Positions 54,466 through 64,000 of a stretch of 64,000 nt of DNA are shown in pieces. The notes under the pieces were generated by a model. That model was not told the origin of the DNA. It made no database searches and saw only the letters and a program-made list of their open reading frames with translations. Made by a program: the position numbers and the translations under genes. The stretch covers positions 5,037,173 to 5,101,172 of the forward strand of contig CM064664.1 of the NCBI GenBank assembly GCA_032717465.1, written 5' to 3'. The DNA comes from Coenobita brevimanus. Lineage: Eukaryota; Arthropoda; Malacostraca; Decapoda; Coenobitidae. Positions within the stretch are counted from its first letter, which is position 1. The number at the start of each line of letters is the position of its first letter.

Positions 54466-55521
54466 AAATAACAGTTAGCTGCATTCTTGATTTTACACTA
54501 CATCGTCAAAATTACTGGTGTAATCTTTATGTTGTCGTGTAACTGGCTATGTATGCAATGAGTATAAATATAACAGACTGGAAGCGAACCTGTTAAGTTA
54601 GTAACGAACCTAGTTAGTTCATCGTTAACATATTCCCAAATATATACACAATAATCCAGTCTGCAGTGGGGAATCATGTCTGCCTTAATTACTTGTCCTC
54701 GCCCCGGAGGGGCTCAGGGACGGGTATTGTTTTCTCTCTGTTTATGTGCCCGTTTGTTTGTCTGTTTGTTTGTTTGTCTGTCTGTCGGTTAACAGTTTGG
54801 CGCGAAAACTACTGTTGCGATAATGGCTAAGATTACAGGGATGATGGGTTATGATCTGATCATATGATTCAAGTTTGGGCCAAATTGGACCAAGGCCCAG
54901 ACTCTGGGCCCCACAAATGTAAAATGTGTATTTCGTATTATGGACATAACTCCATTCAATTTCGTCATATCGACAAGAAACCAAAACCTAAAGATGCATC
55001 TTTCAAATATGCATCGTATAACACGCCTCATTACCTCAGGGGGGTCACCCCTCACCCCCTCCCAGTTAGCGGTAGGGGAGTCAGTGTCAGGTGTGTCGGG
55101 CATAAAATTCCAAATGGGCATAAAACCGTCAATTTTCACGTGATTTACTCCAAATTTTATATGACATCTTTGACTAGATGTCCTGTTGCGTTTATACGTC
55201 AGCATTAAAATGACTGCCGGAGACGGGTTTACTGTGCCTGGTTCCACTTCTTGTTTTTTCATGTTTATTACACGACCATACATAAACTTTAGGTTTCTAG
55301 TTAAACACCGTTGATTGTTATACCGTTTATTCTGCTCACTTCATCTCTCACTCTGGCTACAGATTGTTGACCGCGACTCTGTACTTCGAAGCCCCTGCCT
55401 CTGTCACACCATCATTCCATCTCCTCTTTGGTATCCCTGTTCCGTCATTCCTTCTACCTCTAATTTCATATTTCTTTGCTGATCTCTCCTCACTCTCCTC
55501 ACACGGCCCCTGTCAGCCATA

Positions 55522-55742
55522 GGCCCGTATTATTGTCGAATTAGGAAGCTCCCTAACACCTGTGTCTTAGCAATGTAATTTGGGATATGGCTAGTTAATA
55601 TAAATTCCTACGTTATTTATGATGAATATCGTGTTATTTCAGTGATTTGAATGACCTACAAGATGATAATAAGGAGTGGTATGCAAAATAAATCGCTTAG
55701 ATGAGGTGTTAGCGAGCTTCCTTAAGCGACGGGAAAACGGGC
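55522..55742. mobile_element. MITE-M copy M2
   Basis: 221 bases with long inverted ends: GGCCCGTATTATTGTCGAAT (left) and (right, reverse complement) GCCCGTTTTCCCGTCGCTTA, each followed by AGGAAGCTC(C/G)C and CTAACAC. It is flanked by TA on both sides (55520-55521, 55743-55744), suggesting a Tc1/mariner-type target. No coding capacity. It is the best-delimited copy. Confidence 0.75.
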
Positions 55743-55969
55743 TATAGTGTTGCAGGGAAAGGAATGGCACCATGAATGTTGACTATGCCAGTTCAATACA
55801 ACAGTACTAATAAGCATGAAGGAATGAAACTAACCATTAATAGATACTAAAAATATGAGCAGAAGAAACAGAGGTGAGTTTATAGACTGATTATATAGTG
55901 TTACTAACCCGATTTTGATGGAGACTGCAGCTAACACAATCACAACAAAAGTTTTGATTATCATAAATA

Positions 55970-56377
55970 ATGACGCTTGAAGGTACAGGGGATACAAGCA
56001 CAGAAAACACCACATTACTGAAGGACCAGCAACTAAAGAAACAACGTCAGAAGAGCGATGTTTTCCATATTAGCGAAAACAGTAGTGACGAATTATTGCA
56101 CAGAACTGAGTCCAAGACAGGACTGGAGTCGATGAAAGAAGCCTTAGAGTACAATATGTTTTACAGAGCAGATATTACCCATACACGACATCTGTACACT
56201 GCACAGGGGACAATACGGATCCTGTATAGAGTCGGTCATTGTGAAAGGTGTAAAGAGATGCCATGCACCCACACCCCCAGTACCCACAAACTCTTTGAAG
56301 TCCAGTTGGCAAAAACAATAATGTTACCTTTCCCAAAGAACAAACACAACTTTGCAACCACTTATCAGAATAAATGA
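55970..56377 (+). CDS. Hypothetical protein frame, 135 codons
   Basis: Open frame starting MTLEGTGDTSTENTTLLKDQ. It has a polar N-terminus, then KTGLESMKEALEYNMFYRAD, and a small Cys/His cluster CERCKEMPCTHTPSTH that could bind metal. Not recognised. A second frame (56352-56573, KGKAIAIYVTLDIDSAVHTT) overlaps the end, and a single frameshift would join them. It is in the part of unit B that A lacks, so no constraint test by comparison is possible. It could be a decayed gene or transposon fragment, or chance. Confidence 0.3.
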   Translation: MTLEGTGDTSTENTTLLKDQQLKKQRQKSDVFHISENSSDELLHRTESKTGLESMKEALEYNMFYRADITHTRHLYTAQGTIRILYRVGHCERCKEMPCTHTPSTHKLFEVQLAKTIMLPFPKNKHNFATTYQNK

Positions 56378-57384
56378 ATATAATAACGAGAGTGATAATG
56401 ATAATTCAAATAGTAGCCAGTCTATTAAAGGTAAGGCGATAGCCATTTATGTGACTTTGGACATAGACTCAGCAGTCCATACGACACTGGCAGAGAGAAT
56501 CATTCCACCACATGTTACATCTTGGATATTAATACTAAATCGCCTATACGCAAACATTCTAGCTCGAATGTGATGGAATTAACGGGGGTATATTACATGA
56601 CGTGCCAATTAGTCCTGTGAAAGTTTAGTAAACAATCAGAAAGAAATGCAACTCCTTAACTTATTCCGTGATCCAGCTGGGACTTATCTCACGATCTTAC
56701 CATCAGGAATCTACTCCTCTCTCATACTATAATTAATCTTCAAAACGATTTTTTTTTTTACACTACATTACCTAACATGTATTTTATTCTTCCCGTTCCA
56801 CTGTCACATATTTGCTGCGACATGCCGACCAGACTTCGTTACCTCACACAAGTTGCACTAAATTCACGCTCCACAAATATGGGGTCTTTGGAATCATTAT
56901 AACAATATCATCATCACCATCATCATCATCTCACCAATAAATAAAGTGGGATGTTACAAGAAACAGGAACAGAATTATAAAATAACCGTGAAGCAATGAC
57001 CAGTGAACTAGGCCACTCATCCTCTCAGATATCGATATTGTGTTATTAATTTCACAGGCCAAACGATCCATACAAAATTAGACTTCAAAATGCCTGTGAA
57101 ATAAAGCTATGCCGTCGCCTGCTCGACTGCCAGGTTAACAAGTGGATACAACCCTTACAGAACTTGGCAGCCGACGGTATGGCTCCATCCCACAAGCAGA
57201 ATAAGGTGGACGAAAAAAAAAAAAAAAACAAAAAACAAGAGGAACTGATGAGATTATTAAGGTTATGGGTTTTTCTTTACCTATCTCGGTGACGATTCAT
57301 AATTTCTCACTGTCTGCTGGAAAGGACTCAGATGACGGGAAACTGAGCTGCAAAATATTCAGTATATCATCTAGCCAATGTCTC

Positions 57385-57419
<35 letters not shown>

Positions 57420-57698
57420 ATTGGTTCATTCGGCCTTGTGATTCCTAGCACCTTAATTAAGCTCGTGACTCTTAGTGACAGAACTATCCTACAATATTGG
57501 CAAATTTTTCATGCGAGCTGGTTGTGCATTTGTTAGGACATTCAGTTCACAGTTGGGAGAACCTGAGTTTGTTTTTCAGCATTGCATTAGGGACCTGGAT
57601 GTAAACTGATACTGCAGGTCATGTCCTGTGGGAATACTGAGACTGGGATAAAAGTTGTCTGCCTTAACCATCCTCGAGCTGTTAATAGACAGATCTAA
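56378..57698. other. Gene-less stretch inside unit B
   Basis: No recognised coding sequence except the small frame at 56352-56573. Low-complexity stretches: ATCATCACCATCATCATC (56911-56928), A-runs at 57214-57230 and 57388-57417. Confidence 0.55.
57388..57417. repeat. Poly(A) run
   Basis: About 30 A residues. It might mark a retroposed 3' end, but nothing coding is seen upstream. Confidence 0.8.
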
Positions 57699-57896
57699 AG
57701 CTCGTATTCTGGAAGCTCCCAAGCACCTTTTCTTATCGATATAATTATGGATATTGATGGTTAATATTTTTCCTTTATTGATGCGGATTATGGCGATACT
57801 GGAAGTACTTATGTAACAGAAGAGGACAGTAAGGTGTAAAAAGTAAAATAAATGCTAGGGAAAGATGTTTAGGAGCTGCCTTAGCTGACGAGAGCA
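57699..57896. mobile_element. MITE-M copy M3
   Basis: Inverted ends AGCTCGTATTCTGGAAGCTC and (right, reverse complement) GCTCTCGTCAGCTAAGGCAG then CTCCTAAACATC. It is the complete form of the half-copy M0 in unit A (20272-20372). Confidence 0.7.
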
Positions 57897-58030
57897 GGCC
57901 TAAATCGTTTAAACATTTCATCACGGTACCGTCTTAAATTAGTTTTCCTGCTGGCAGTTAATATTATTTTGGGAGAGATCACTAGTAGAGGTCAGGTTAA
58001 TGAAGACTATGCTTCTCTCTCCAAGGGTCA

Positions 58031-58242
58031 CATTCTCGTCAGGTAAGAAAGCTCCCTAACACTTGTTCCTTAGCGATTTATTTTTAGAGAGGGCTGGTTA
58101 ATATCAATTTGTATTTGTGCTGTGAATGAGACTATTTTAATTGTTTTAAAGAACAGAAGAGAACAGTAAAAAGAATCTTGATAAGCAAAATAAATCGCCA
58201 AGGAAGAGCTGATAGGAAGCTTCCTTAACCGACGAGAATACA
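58031..58242. mobile_element. MITE-M copy M4
   Basis: Ends CATTCTCGTCAGGTAAGAAA then GCTCCCTAACAC, and (right, reverse complement) TATTCTCGTCGGTTAAGGAA then GCTTCCTATCAG. Equivalent to M1 in unit A. Confidence 0.75.
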
Positions 58243-58756
58243 GACACCAATCCGAAACGTTTACCCTATTGCGAAAAGTATTATCTGGAGGTGCCAAAAA
58301 AAATATATATATATTGGTAGTCGATAAGTAAACATGGGAACTTTGGTTTTCCAGATATAAGAATAGGTCTAGCTATCTTTCATACTATGACCTTGAAACC
58401 TCCAGACGATTTTATTGAGGTTGGGAGGGAAAAAAACCTGAACCTGATCTTGGGTGGTCAGATGTATCTTTCATGAACCCCTTGAATAAAAGAACTTCTT
58501 CCTGAGTTTAATATTTTCTGGAGGTAACAATAAACTTAGGACACCATCGTAGTGACAAGGATAATAATCTAGACGGTTATGTGCAGCTTTTAAGAGACGA
58601 GAGATGACCTTCATTAAACTCTTCAATACATATCCTTTGTACTTTCAGTAAAACTGTTTAGTGTTAGTCTGATAACTCTGAAAAAGATGTCATCGGATTG
58701 AAGTTAACCCTGTCCCTCATGTTACGTCTTCCTTACGTTATTACTAACACAGCCCG

Positions 58757-58999
58757 GTGCTTGAAGAGGATGCTTGTGCTATGGGGAGGAATGAGAGAAT
58801 CCTCTCCCTTGTGCAGGCACTCAGACTTCTTTGCAAGTTTCTGTGTTTAATGCTTTTAGTGTTTTCATTATTTTACTTTATCGTATCGTCTGTTTCACTG
58901 CTGTCATTTTTTTGTTCAGGTACATCAATCAGTCACTCAGTCCTAACAGCACCAGACGATGATGGTCAGTATTGGGAGTGGTTTCCCAAACTACCTTGA
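58757..58999 (+). CDS. Hypothetical protein frame, 80 codons, with a hydrophobic segment
   Basis: MLEEDACAMGRNERILSLVQ then a long hydrophobic stretch (about residues 21-55, LCLMLLVFSLFYFIVSSVSL), then SVLTAPDDDGQYWEWFPKLP. Could be a membrane-anchored small protein or an exon fragment. No family recognised, no support from elsewhere in the window. Confidence 0.2.
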   Translation: MLEEDACAMGRNERILSLVQALRLLCKFLCLMLLVFSLFYFIVSSVSLLSFFCSGTSISHSVLTAPDDDGQYWEWFPKLP

Positions 59000-59234
59000 C
59001 TCGATGTACCAGTAAAAAACTCCATAGCAATTTGATATCCTTTCTAAACTGAAACTAAATTATATTGGCTAGAACACAAATACGCTGAAAGGGCGTCATC
59101 AGACGGAAAATAAACAATATTTTATGCAGGTCTGTCCGCATTTTGGATGCACAAAGTTTTTCATCATCACCATCATCATCATCTATACCTCTTTTCCCTC
59201 CCTACGATGGGGTGTTGTTAGGATCCAGAGATCA

Positions 59235-59237
<3 letters not shown>
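59000..59237. other. Gene-less stretch
   Basis: No feature apart from ATCATCATCACCATCATC (59161-59182). Confidence 0.6.

Positions 59238-59300
<63 letters not shown>
59238..59300. repeat. (TA)n microsatellite, left of the Tigger element
   Basis: About 32 TA units directly at the left end of the pogo/Tigger element; the right end runs into (TA)n at 61733-61777. The insertion was in a TA array. Confidence 0.95.
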
Positions 59301-59306
<6 letters not shown>

Positions 59307-59647
59307 TAATCCTGGTACTATCTGGACGCCCATTATGGACACCCCACTTATCAGACATTTTGGTCCCGGGATTTAATATTTCCAAAATTGCCCCCAAATC
59401 GCAAGAAATTCGGAAAAAAATCTTATTTTCCCCCCCTCCGTAATTTGAACTCGGCGCGCATGGCGCAGACAAGCTGTGTTTTGGTGCGTAGTTCTGTTGC
59501 CGTCCACTAGAGCGCCCCTGCATCCTCCCCACTTACTGCCCGTCTCTTGTTGTCTGTGCAAGCTCGTCATCATGACTGCCCACGTGCACACTTTTGTGGT
59601 GGTGCCTTACTTGCTGCAGGCTCTCCTGCCTCTTGTTAGTGAGTGTG

Positions 59648-60675
59648 ATGATGGCCCTGCCGCCTGAGATGAGGAAAAGAGTAGTTTTGACTCTGGAGAA
59701 GAAGAGGGAGGTATTGGACAAGGTGGACGGAGGATGGTCAACCTCACGCATCCTCCATGAATTCAACCTGGCTCGATCTACTTTGTAGATATCAAGAGAT
59801 CCCGTGACAAACTCATGGAGTACACGGCTGACTTCTTGTCGAAGAACGAACGCAACATGGAGAGGAAGATGATATTTACTCCCCGATATGCTGAAGTCGA
59901 CTGCTCCACATTGATTTGGTGTCGACAGCATCGTGCTGCTGGTGTGTAGCACAGAGCTGAAGGCTGCTGCTGAGAAGTTCACAAGGCTTCACGACGCCCT
60001 AGACTTCAAGGCATCCGAGAGTTGGCTCTTCACGTTCAAGTTATGACGTGGCCTTACCAACCATAAGTCTCAAGGTGAAACTTTGGATGCCAACGAGGAT
60101 GGAGTAGAGGAGGTTCGGCACAAAGTGAAGGGCTTGATCGACAGGGAGGGCCTAACTTTCAGTCAAGTCTACAGCACTAACGAAACTGGTTTATTCTATC
60201 ACTCTTTGCCAACAAACACTCTAGCCGAGGAGAAGGAGAAGAGTGTACCTGGCCGCAAACTCTGCAAGCAATGGACATCAGCTTTGTGTTGTGCCAATGC
60301 TAAAGGCATGCACCGGCTCAAGCCTGTTATTGTTGGCTGTGCGAAGCAGCCTTGGTGTCTTTGTGGGGCGATGGATGTCCTTCCTGTCATTTGGGACCAT
60401 TCTTTGAAGGCATGGTTCAGCACCCAGATCTTCAAAGACTGGTTCCACTGCCATTTCGTCAAGGAGGTCATCAATTACCTGACGAAGACACTGGGAATCT
60501 CGCACGACCAGGTAAGGTCCTCCTTCTCTTGGATAATGCACCTGCTCACCCGTGCGACAAGGACTTGGTGGCTGAGAATGGGTGCATTAGGTGCATGTTT
60601 TTGCCACCTAATACGACTGCTCTCATCCAACCAATGGACCAAGGAGTAATCATGGCAACGAAGAGGCTGTACTGA
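59648..60675 (+). pseudogene. Tigger-like transposase, broken
   Basis: Transposase in pieces. N-terminus at 59648: MMALPPEMRKRVVLTLEKKR and KVDGGWSTSRILHEFNLARS (CENP-B N-terminal helix-turn-helix), then a shift, a CENP-B-type second binding domain (ELKAAAEKF, ASESWLFTFKL near 59955-60040), and from 60083 the DDE_1 domain: LTFSQVYSTNETGLFYHSLP, where the first catalytic Asp (usually DETGL) is replaced by Asn, then LLLLDNAPAHPCDKDLV (second Asp, 60520 region, other frame) and FLPPNTTALIQPMDQGVI (third Asp in MDQ, ending at 60675). At least three frame changes and the D to N change make it non-functional. Confidence 0.9.
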
Positions 60676-60946
60676 AGGAAGTTTTTGGACAAGGTTATGG
60701 TTGTTCTTGAGGACAAGGATGAGCACAGGGAGGGATGGAACACGCGAGGCCAGCGAACTTTGGAAAACATTTGCCACTCCATGTCTGCAATCTACAACTG
60801 GGCCAGTGCATGGAAGGAAGTCCCTGCAGACTCTGACAGTGAATGAACAGCTAGAACTCGCCACTAGACCACACTGGAATTTACAGTGTTGTGCAGTGAA
60901 AAAAAAAACAAAAAAAACAGGGGCAATGCTAGGAAATTAGAATTCT

Positions 60947-61175
60947 GAGTGCAAAGAGTTAAGTGCAGAGTGCAACACTGATTTTATTGACGTTCATTGG
61001 AGCGCAAGTTAGACTAGAGTGTGTAGTGTTAAGAAAATGGATTTATGAGTGCAAAGACTTAAGTGCAGAGTGCAACACTTATTTCATTAAGGTACAATGG
61101 AGTGCAAATTAGACTACAGTGTGTAGTGTTAAGAAAATGGATTTATGAGTGCAAATGACTAAGTTCAGTGCAAGA
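60947..61175. repeat. 100-base tandem repeat inside the Tigger element
   Basis: Units starting GAGTGCAAAGA(G/C)TTAAGTG at 60947 and 61047, and a third, partial unit (GAGTGCAAATGACTAAG) at 61147. Period 100 bases. Confidence 0.85.
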
Positions 61176-61261
61176 CTTCATGTACAGTGTACTGCAGGTG
61201 CTTCAGATACTCCATTTTACTGTCAGAGTCTGAGAGGAGGCAGGTTCTTCATCGAGATGGC

Positions 61262-61654
61262 CAGGGACTTGTTGTAAGTACCCAGAATGTTTCATATTGT
61301 ACTGTATTTTCCATACTTACCTCTCAAACCATGTCCCTTATTGGTGTGAATAGGGTCTTAGGTGCTATGCATGTCCAGTAGGGAGGTGTTTTTCTGAGTT
61401 AGGCTAGGTTAGGGTCCATAAGTAACCAGTCCAGGAGACAGGGACTTGTTGTAAGTACCCAGAATGTTTAATATTGTATATACTCACCTCTAAAATCTCA
61501 TTCTCTGGTTCTTTTGCATTTATTTCAGTCTTTTATGTCCCTTATTGGTGAGAATTAGGCCTTAAATATGTGCTATACATGTCCAGCAGGGAGTTGTATA
61601 GTTGTTTTTCTGAGTCAGGGTAGGTTAGGGTCCATAAGTACAAGTCCAGGAGGC
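61262..61654. repeat. Duplication of about 190 bases inside the Tigger element
   Basis: Two tandem copies starting AGGGACTTGTTGTAAGTACC at 61263 and 61439, ending at AGGTTAGGGTCCATAAGT-like sequences near 61424 and 61640. They differ by insertions. Confidence 0.8.
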
Positions 61655-61729
61655 TAGGGCCCACTTTCCGAACGAGACCACTTTCCGGACATGCCTTTGG
61701 CTCTATTATGTCAGATAGTGGAGGGATTA

Positions 61730-61777
<48 letters not shown>

Positions 61778-61780
<3 letters not shown>

Positions 61781-61988
61781 GAAAGGATGGAGGGTGAAAG
61801 ACTGACGAAGAGAGTGTATGTGAGTGAGGTGGAGGGGGGAAGAGGGAGGGGGAGGATGAGGATGAGATGGAGGGATGGGGTGGAGAGAGGGGGGTGTGAG
61901 TTGGGAGCAGGGCAGTGAAATGGCGGGGGACAGGACGACGTGGAGGCGATTTGTTTGTGGCCACCCCAAACGGGATTGAGGCATCTGG

Positions 61989-61992
<4 letters not shown>
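61778..61992 (+). mobile_element. RTE-like 3' end fragment RTE-4, between TA arrays
   Basis: About 215 bases of the RTE-1/RTE-3 3' end: GTGGAAAGGATGGAGGGTGA (VERMEGERLTKRVYVSEVEG reading), then GACGTGGAGGCGATTTGTTT and CACCCCAAACGGGATTGAGG. TA arrays lie on both sides (61733-61777, 61993-62037). Confidence 0.85.

Positions 61993-62037
<45 letters not shown>
61993..62037. repeat. (TA)n microsatellite
   Basis: About 22 TA units directly after the RTE-4 3' end, where a tetranucleotide tail would be expected. Confidence 0.95.
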
Positions 62038-62040
<3 letters not shown>

Positions 62041-62132
62041 GAAATAAACTGACCAAAGTCTGCTCAGTTGAATAGGCCTCATTCATATTCACTTACAATT
62101 AAAAATCGCTGAATCCTGACTCTACCTCACAG

Positions 62133-62266
62133 ATAATAACATCCACATACGTCCCTCTTCAACCAAGACACACGTCTTCCATGATGGCTCAGAAGTATCG
62201 ACGTTCGCCAATTCGTATGGGTCGTCCTCCAAGACTGGCTCCATTTAACTACATCAATCAGTGTAA
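62133..62266 (+). other. Exon-like segment with splice signals
   Basis: The frame is open from before the segment and reads ITSTYVPLQPRHTSSMMAQK then YRRSPIRMGRPPRLAPFNYI and NQ, up to a strong 5' splice signal (AATCAGT then GTAAGT, 62267). A pyrimidine-rich stretch ending CAG (62117-62132) could be the 3' splice site. No stop within the segment. The peptide is basic (Arg/Pro-rich) and not recognised. It lies outside identified mobile elements, which makes it the best candidate for a host exon here. Chance is still quite possible. Confidence 0.3.
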
Positions 62267-62831
62267 GTAGACCATTATATGCACCGATAGGTTGTAATGC
62301 TCATTGTTTTATGTAAATTTGCCATCTAGCCCATTAATATATTTGTTTTCATTTTGATGTTCATGTTCATATTATTTTGAAAAATGACTAGCAGTTGTGC
62401 CGGAAGATGTTATCTCATTTAATCAATCATTCAGTCAATCAATAAATTATATTTTAACAGAGCTCTGTCAACCGTTTCTTGCTTGAATGTGCTGGATATA
62501 ATGTTTGGGAGGGCTGGTTCGTAGCCTACCTTTCTTCATTTACCGGTTCATAGTCGATAAGTTCATTTTTTCAAATGTCAGTGATCTGCAAGTTACACAG
62601 CGATCCTCAAAGAATGGAGTATTCCTTCTGGAGCAGTAGAGGGTTAATATTAACAATACAACAGTGCCACAATAACACGCACCTCGAAATTGACAGTTTG
62701 TAACATGAGTGCCTGTTACCCCAGGTTAATCTGATTGGGAACCCAGTGAACTGCATGATGAAACTGCATTGCATCTAAAGTCCACCATCTTCGTTTTGAG
62801 TGACAGGGTGATAGGCTGAGGAACATTTTCT
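62267..62831. other. Gene-less stretch
   Basis: No recognised feature. TCAATCATTCAGTCAATCAA low complexity is at 62421-62440. Confidence 0.6.
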
Positions 62832-63564
62832 TTAACCCGTCACGTCCCGAGGTTTTCCGCACCTCCGACATCCCCCAGTCCCGAGGTATTTTCGATTTTT
62901 TTTTTTTTTTTGGCTAAAACCTTCGCTTTTGGTGAGAAACATTGAAAATTCATATAGAAATCGCTCACCTGAGGTTTAAAATACTCAATCCTGGTAGGAG
63001 TTCCTCCTTACCTGACTGGGTTTTCTAACATGCTGGCACCAAAGAAAACGAGTTCTATGGGAGGGTAACTATTTTATCCACTCATAAACGGTATTTATTT
63101 ATTTACTTGGTACGAATTTATATGTAGTATGAGAGTATATTGGTTTTCAAGCAGTAATATAGGCATTATAAGCATTGTTTCACTCACTAACTAATCACCT
63201 TTCATGATCTTTTTTTTCCCACATTACCTGATCATCATTTCTGACTGTTTCTTCCTGTAATGCTATGTAAACCTTGCCCTCCACATTGTCATCGACTGGG
63301 GAATCACTCTGGCCCTGAATGTCTTTATTGGCCAGGTCACTGGTAACAGGTGAATTGCAGAGACAATGGCGTGAGGGAGGGAGGGGGGAGGTTATGTGGT
63401 GTAAGGCATTGTCCCTGCTTGGCATCTTGTAGAGGAATAGAGGAAGGTGTCCCGTGTATACATACGAAAAATCACGCGCGAAAATTGAAAATTGTGCAAA
63501 TTAGGGACTGGCAAATGCAAATCGTTGCAACGTACCCATACGTCGGTGGGACGGGGCGGGTTAA
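62832..63564 (-). mobile_element. PB-MITE-3, short piggyBac-type element in TTAA
   Basis: A 725-base element (62836-63560) between TTAA at 62832-62835 and 63561-63564. Left CCCGTCACGTCCCGA is identical to the left end of the full-length piggyBac. The right end GGGACGGGGCGGG and preceding 40 bases also match it, so it is the same family. It retains the transposase N-terminus (63195-63425) and lacks the catalytic domain. One of the two right subterminal repeats has been lost. Confidence 0.9.
63195..63425 (-). pseudogene. Remnant of piggyBac transposase N-terminus in PB-MITE-3
   Basis: 76-codon frame with QGQSDSPVDDNVEGKVYIAL, closely like that in PB-MITE-1 (QGQSDSPINDNVEDKLYIAL) and matching the N-terminal SDSPLDDE area of the full transposase. 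It is preceded by a Pro/Ser-rich, probably non-coding part. Confidence 0.6.
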
Positions 63565-64000
63565 CGAGGAAGTGGAGTCACCCAGTCATATAGGTGTCAC
63601 TGTGCCAAGGAATCCCTGTGAAGAACCTGGGACCAAATAAATAGCAGAGTATGATATTCTCTACGGTATTGGAATATATTTCTCCTATTTTCCTCGAGGA
63701 TCAGAGGTCAGACTTAGGATAAAAACTGAAAATTTGTTATTTGTCATTACACACATCTGTTTCTGCAGGAAGAAATACAGGCATAGGTAGTTTGTGTACT
63801 CACATTTCCTCAATCTTTAGGAGAGAAGAGGTAATGATGGTATTGTTACCTCTATACTAATGCAGCAGCAATATCTCTTTATTTCAGCATATTATACATT
63901 GTATATAAATAGTATTTAAGGTATGTTGTGGGAACTAGTCCAGTGATGGGGTTACTTACTAAGGGTTAAGGCACATTCAGACCTTGTAAACTTGAGTACT
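63565..64000. other. Gene-less stretch at the window end
   Basis: AT-rich sequence without recognised coding frames, repeats or element ends. Confidence 0.6.

Larger units (their letters stand above)
59302..61732 (+). mobile_element. pogo/Tigger-like transposon
   Basis: About 2.43 kb with inverted ends CACAGTAATCC (left) and (right, reverse complement) TACAGTAATCC, each followed by an ACTATCTG motif after a short gap. The flanking TA fits a pogo/Tigger target duplication. It contains a broken transposase (59648-60675) with CENP-B-type binding domain and DDE_1 catalytic domain. 3' of this are a 100-base tandem repeat (60947-61175) and a second duplication (61262-61654). Confidence 0.9.

Noticed and set aside
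60199..60864. Minus-strand frames of 78-129 codons
   Set aside because: Antisense of the Tigger DDE domain.

Overview
The window is repeat-dominated eukaryotic DNA, most likely from an arthropod and, by the style of its repeats, plausibly a decapod crustacean. The evidence is long (CA)n, (CT)n and (TA)n microsatellites, AT-rich spacers, and a dense nest of mobile elements: I-like, RTE-like and CR1-like non-LTR retrotransposons, several Ty3/Gypsy elements (two with env genes), and piggyBac, hAT and pogo/Tigger DNA transposons. No intact host gene, rRNA or tRNA gene is recognisable. A few short open frames and one exon-like segment (62133-62266) are the only possible host coding signals. The species call is inference.

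Layout. 1-2262: 5' part of an I-like retrotransposon (I-1, minus strand) inserted in a Gypsy element whose integrase tail and 3' LTR occupy 2264-5082; the LTR carries a piggyBac-derived short element (4118-4898). 5083-21151: copy A of a duplicated unit whose second copy, B, is at 53111-58690. Copy A has been split by a piggyBac element (5519-9617), a CR1-like element (about 9700-12845, itself carrying a second kind of TTAA element at 10991-12776) and a full-length I-like element (I-2, 13544-19368). Copy B keeps the uninterrupted target sites, so the insertion points can be read exactly. 21152-37163: an env-bearing Gypsy element (Gypsy-1, minus strand) with both LTRs, broken up by an RTE-like element (21966-24610), a CR1-like element (24741-26455), a hAT element (29794-30467) and a second CR1-like fragment (34023-34990). 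37740-39700: hAT end fragment and RTE-like fragment. 40476-49219: a second env-bearing Gypsy (Gypsy-2) with two direct LTRs and a CAAA target duplication, but with its gag-protease block inverted. 50507-51632: RTE-like fragment. 51700-52500: faint Gypsy remnant. 53111-58690: copy B, with several copies of a long-TIR MITE. 59302-61732: pogo/Tigger element in a TA microsatellite, followed by an RTE-like 3' end, the exon-like segment, and a third piggyBac-derived element (62832-63564).

How it fits together. The coding sequences are selfish: transposases, reverse transcriptases, gag, protease, integrase and envelope-like proteins, nearly all broken by frameshifts or stops. The closest to intact is the piggyBac transposase (one frameshift) with both terminal repeats and TTAA target duplications. 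The most unusual observations are the A/B duplication with its presence/absence record, the inverted gag-protease block inside one integrated Gypsy-2, and a piggyBac family with paired subterminal repeats whose shortened relatives keep the N-terminal transposase coding sequence. Coordinates of repeat boundaries are read by eye and can be off by some bases where marked as approximate.
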